This document shows positions 62,352-64,000 of a stretch of DNA of 64,000 bases, in pieces. A model generated the notes under the pieces. The model had not been told where the DNA came from. It did no database searches and saw only the letters and a program-made list of their open reading frames with translations. The stretch comes from JABWAJ01 sp038323375 (lineage in GTDB: Bacteria > Bacteroidota > Bacteroidia > Chitinophagales > Saprospiraceae). How positions within the stretch are numbered: position 1 is the stretch's first letter; each line of letters begins with the position of its first letter. Position numbers and translations under genes: made by a program. Location: the NCBI GenBank assembly GCA_038323375.1, contig JBBQGV010000011.1, forward strand, positions 26,219 through 90,218. Direction: 5' to 3'.

Positions 62352-63115
62352 GTTGTTTTTTGTTTAAATGCCTGAATTGCGTTTTTGGTAAACTCCGACA
62401 AGACCAGACTCCCGCTGATTCCGGCGCGTATCGCCAACACCTCGTCCCAATTTTCTGTGCCTTCCCAAAATGCCCGCTTCAATTGCTGAAGCGCATCGGG
62501 GTTGTAGCTGCTGAGGGATTTGGCGAGGTGCGCGACGTAAGCGTCGGCTTGTTCCAGCGTCGGAAAAACGTCGTTGTACAAGCCTTTTTCTTTGGCCCAT
62601 TCGGCGGTTTGCCAATCGGAAGGTGTGAGGGCCAATTGCTGGAAGGCGCTTTTCCCGATTTTGCGTTCTACAACCGGCCCGATCACAAAAGGCCCGATGC
62701 CAACCGCCAACTCGCTCAGCCGGATGGTGGCATGGTGGGTGGCGATGCAATAATCCGTCGCGGCGGCTAAGCCTACGCCACCGCCGATGGCTTTGCCCTG
62801 GATGCGCCCGATGATGGGTTTGTGGCAGCGGCGCATCGTGTTGATTACCCGTGCAAAGCCCAAAAAAAACGCTTTGCCAGTTGCGTAATCGGTAATTGCC
62901 GCCAATTCGTCAAAACTTGCGCCGGCACAAAACGTTCGATCGCCTTCGCTTTTCAGGACAACCACGGTGATTGCCTCGTCTGCAGCTACGGCATCAATGG
63001 CAGCAACCAATTGATCCAGCAAATAGCCCGGCATGGAATTGTGAGCAGGATGGAAAAAAGTTATGGTTGCAATGCCTTCATTGGCCGTTGTTTGTACGGA
63101 ACCAGATTGTAACAT
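62348..63115 (-). CDS. Enoyl-CoA hydratase/isomerase family protein
   Basis: The product is 255 residues from ATG 63115 (MLQSGSVQTTANEGIATITF). The crotonase fold shows the first oxyanion site 'DRTFCAGASFDELAAITDYA' and the second, 'IIGRIQGKAIGGGVGLAAAT', followed by 'RLSELAVGIGPFVIGPVVER'. The expected catalytic Glu position in this last segment reads Glu in 'LSELAVGI', so hydratase or isomerase activity is plausible. The C-terminal helices end 'KNAIQAFKQKTT'. It is the first gene of the ECH-small protein-E1-ung run, consistent with acyl-CoA breakdown. Confidence 0.9.
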   Translation of the reverse strand: MLQSGSVQTTANEGIATITFFHPAHNSMPGYLLDQLVAAIDAVAADEAITVVVLKSEGDRTFCAGASFDELAAITDYATGKAFFLGFARVINTMRRCHKPIIGRIQGKAIGGGVGLAAATDYCIATHHATIRLSELAVGIGPFVIGPVVERKIGKSAFQQLALTPSDWQTAEWAKEKGLYNDVFPTLEQADAYVAHLAKSLSSYNPDALQQLKRAFWEGTENWDEVLAIRAGISGSLVLSEFTKNAIQAFKQKTT

Positions 63116-63180
63116 GTAGGTGAACTTGAGTTGTTGTTCTGATAAGCGGAGAGCCGCAGCGCAAAGGTAAGAACTTTTGG

Positions 63181-63669
63181 TCAAAAGACCCTTTCCCCGG
63201 CAATCTCCTCGGTCATTTCCAGCAGGTTTAGTCCGTCATCATACAAGGCATCTAAAGCAAATACCCTTCCTTCCACGATGTATTGGTAAATCAGCAGGTC
63301 GGTGGGCGGCGTTGGAATGCTTGCTAAATCGTCAAAGGCAATCCATTCCAGAATCCCCTCGTCGCAGGGCGGAGGAGGCAGGTAGTCAATATCGGCGAGG
63401 TAGATGTAACAGAGCCAATTGTAGTCAATCGGTGAAGATTCTGTCAGCACCCCGCAATAGTGCAGGTCTTTCACCAGAATGCCGGTTTCTTCCAGCGTTT
63501 CCCGGCGGGCAGCATCCATGGGGCGTTCAAAAGGATCAAGCTTACCGCCTACGGGCACATATTTGCCAATATGCGGGGCTTTTGCCCTGCGCAGCAACAG
63601 CAATTGGTGGCCGTTGCGCAGGACGACCATGGCGGCTGCTCTTTTTAATCCGGGCGGAATTGTGTGCAT
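63181..63669 (-). CDS. Nudix hydrolase
   Basis: A 162-residue Nudix domain protein. The Nudix box GxxxxxExxxxxxxREUxEExGU is visible as 'GGKLDPFERPMDAARRETLE' plus 'ETGIL'. Upstream is 'QLLLLRRAKAPHIGKYVPVG', as in 8-oxo-dGTP diphosphatase-like members. The C-terminal part ('LEWIAFDDLASIPTPPTDLL') is normal for the family. It hydrolyses a nucleoside diphosphate linked to X, but the substrate cannot be told. 65 bases separate it from the enoyl-CoA hydratase gene, in the same direction. Confidence 0.9.
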   Translation of the reverse strand: MHTIPPGLKRAAAMVVLRNGHQLLLLRRAKAPHIGKYVPVGGKLDPFERPMDAARRETLEETGILVKDLHYCGVLTESSPIDYNWLCYIYLADIDYLPPPPCDEGILEWIAFDDLASIPTPPTDLLIYQYIVEGRVFALDALYDDGLNLLEMTEEIAGERVF

Positions 63670-64000
63670 ATTTGAGCTTTAGAAGGCATATATACCTTAT
63701 TTTTAAATGTGTCCCAACCATAGGGCTTTAGCCCGCTTCCTGTCTCATCAAACTTATTCCAATAGCTATATGCTAAATAGTTACCAAAAATCTTGATTAA
63801 CAGAATGAATATCCGGTTGTATAGTTGCAAATTTGCCCACCCGCAACCAACCTCCCGTACCATCAACATTATAAGGAGCGCTGCGGTATGAGTGACCTCA
63901 ATCGTCACTTTCCGGCATCGAAGCCTTGTGATTCAACACAATCATTAAGGGTCGGTAATAGGTTTCATTGCGGGAGTCTAAGATAATCCACAGTGGGTGA
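63670..64000. other. Terminal region without a supported gene
   Basis: This last stretch carries no gene I can support. There is a small GGGCTTTAGCCC palindrome at about 63722-63733 and an AT-rich segment upstream of the Nudix gene that may hold its promoter. An 87-codon minus-strand frame (63645-63908) overlaps the Nudix start and resembles nothing I know. Confidence 0.4.

Noticed and set aside
63645..63908. An 87-codon minus-strand frame upstream of the Nudix gene
   Set aside because: It overlaps the Nudix start, matches no family I know, and part of it is the reverse of a GGGCTTTAGCCC palindrome common in non-coding DNA.

Overview
This window looks like chromosomal DNA from a Bacteroidota bacterium, most likely order Saprospirales (Saprospiraceae or Haliscomenobacter/Lewinella-like). 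This is inferred from a full-length SprA next to ruvA, two proteins with type IX secretion (T9SS) C-terminal sorting domains, a large secreted protein built of 'ICxGxxYxFNG...GCDS' repeats, an RprX/RprY-type two-component pair, a fused E1 alpha/beta dehydrogenase, and few Shine-Dalgarno sequences. By eye the base composition is about half G+C. I found no rRNA, tRNA or CRISPR array.

Layout. 1-9912 (+): an assimilatory sulfate reduction operon: cysD (5' end outside the window), cysN, a siroheme SUMT (cobA), cysJ, a CHR-family (chromate/sulfate) transporter, cysI, and a fusion of precorrin-2 dehydrogenase to a TauE/SafE permease. It covers sulfate activation, the sulfite reductase apo-subunits, two siroheme steps and two anion transporters. 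10110-14129: a 1339-residue T9SS-secreted repeat protein. 14511-17526 (-): a FAD/NAD(P) oxidoreductase and a membrane polyferredoxin. 17669-20104 (-): an ATPase plus HNH-like pair resembling the Septu (PtuA/PtuB) anti-phage system. 20187-24376 (-): hisA, hisH and hisB, split between hisH and hisB by a plus-strand island of decayed genes. 24493-25139: a frameshifted Uma2 gene. 25294-28749: a ThuA / PQQ-type sugar dehydrogenase / PKD / cytochrome c lipoprotein. 29218: an orphan double-glycine peptide. 29433-36534: a helical repeat protein, an MFS transporter, an esterase, two paralogous ArsR-type regulators, an unusual sigma-like factor and a divergent lipoprotein. 36820-37456: a stub of hsdS cut off at a composite inverted-repeat element. 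37460-42170: a T9SS leucine-rich protein, pyrD and the two-component pair. 42615-50968: sprA and ruvA. 51070-52561: a wrecked second ATPase/HNH locus. 52729-58538: comF, a single-chain MmeI-like restriction-modification enzyme and methylmalonyl-CoA mutase. 59325-63669: ung, fused E1, a small protein, an enoyl-CoA hydratase-like protein and a Nudix hydrolase.

The most striking non-genic feature is the number of intergenic palindromes and MITE-like elements with terminal inverted repeats. At least seven kinds are visible, several in multiple copies, and many overlap or supply the 3' ends of genes. The strongest leads for new biology are (i) the intact and decayed ATPase/HNH loci, (ii) the siroheme-dehydrogenase/exporter fusion, (iii) the small inverted-repeat elements that share an internal core, and (iv) the orphan GG-leader peptide.
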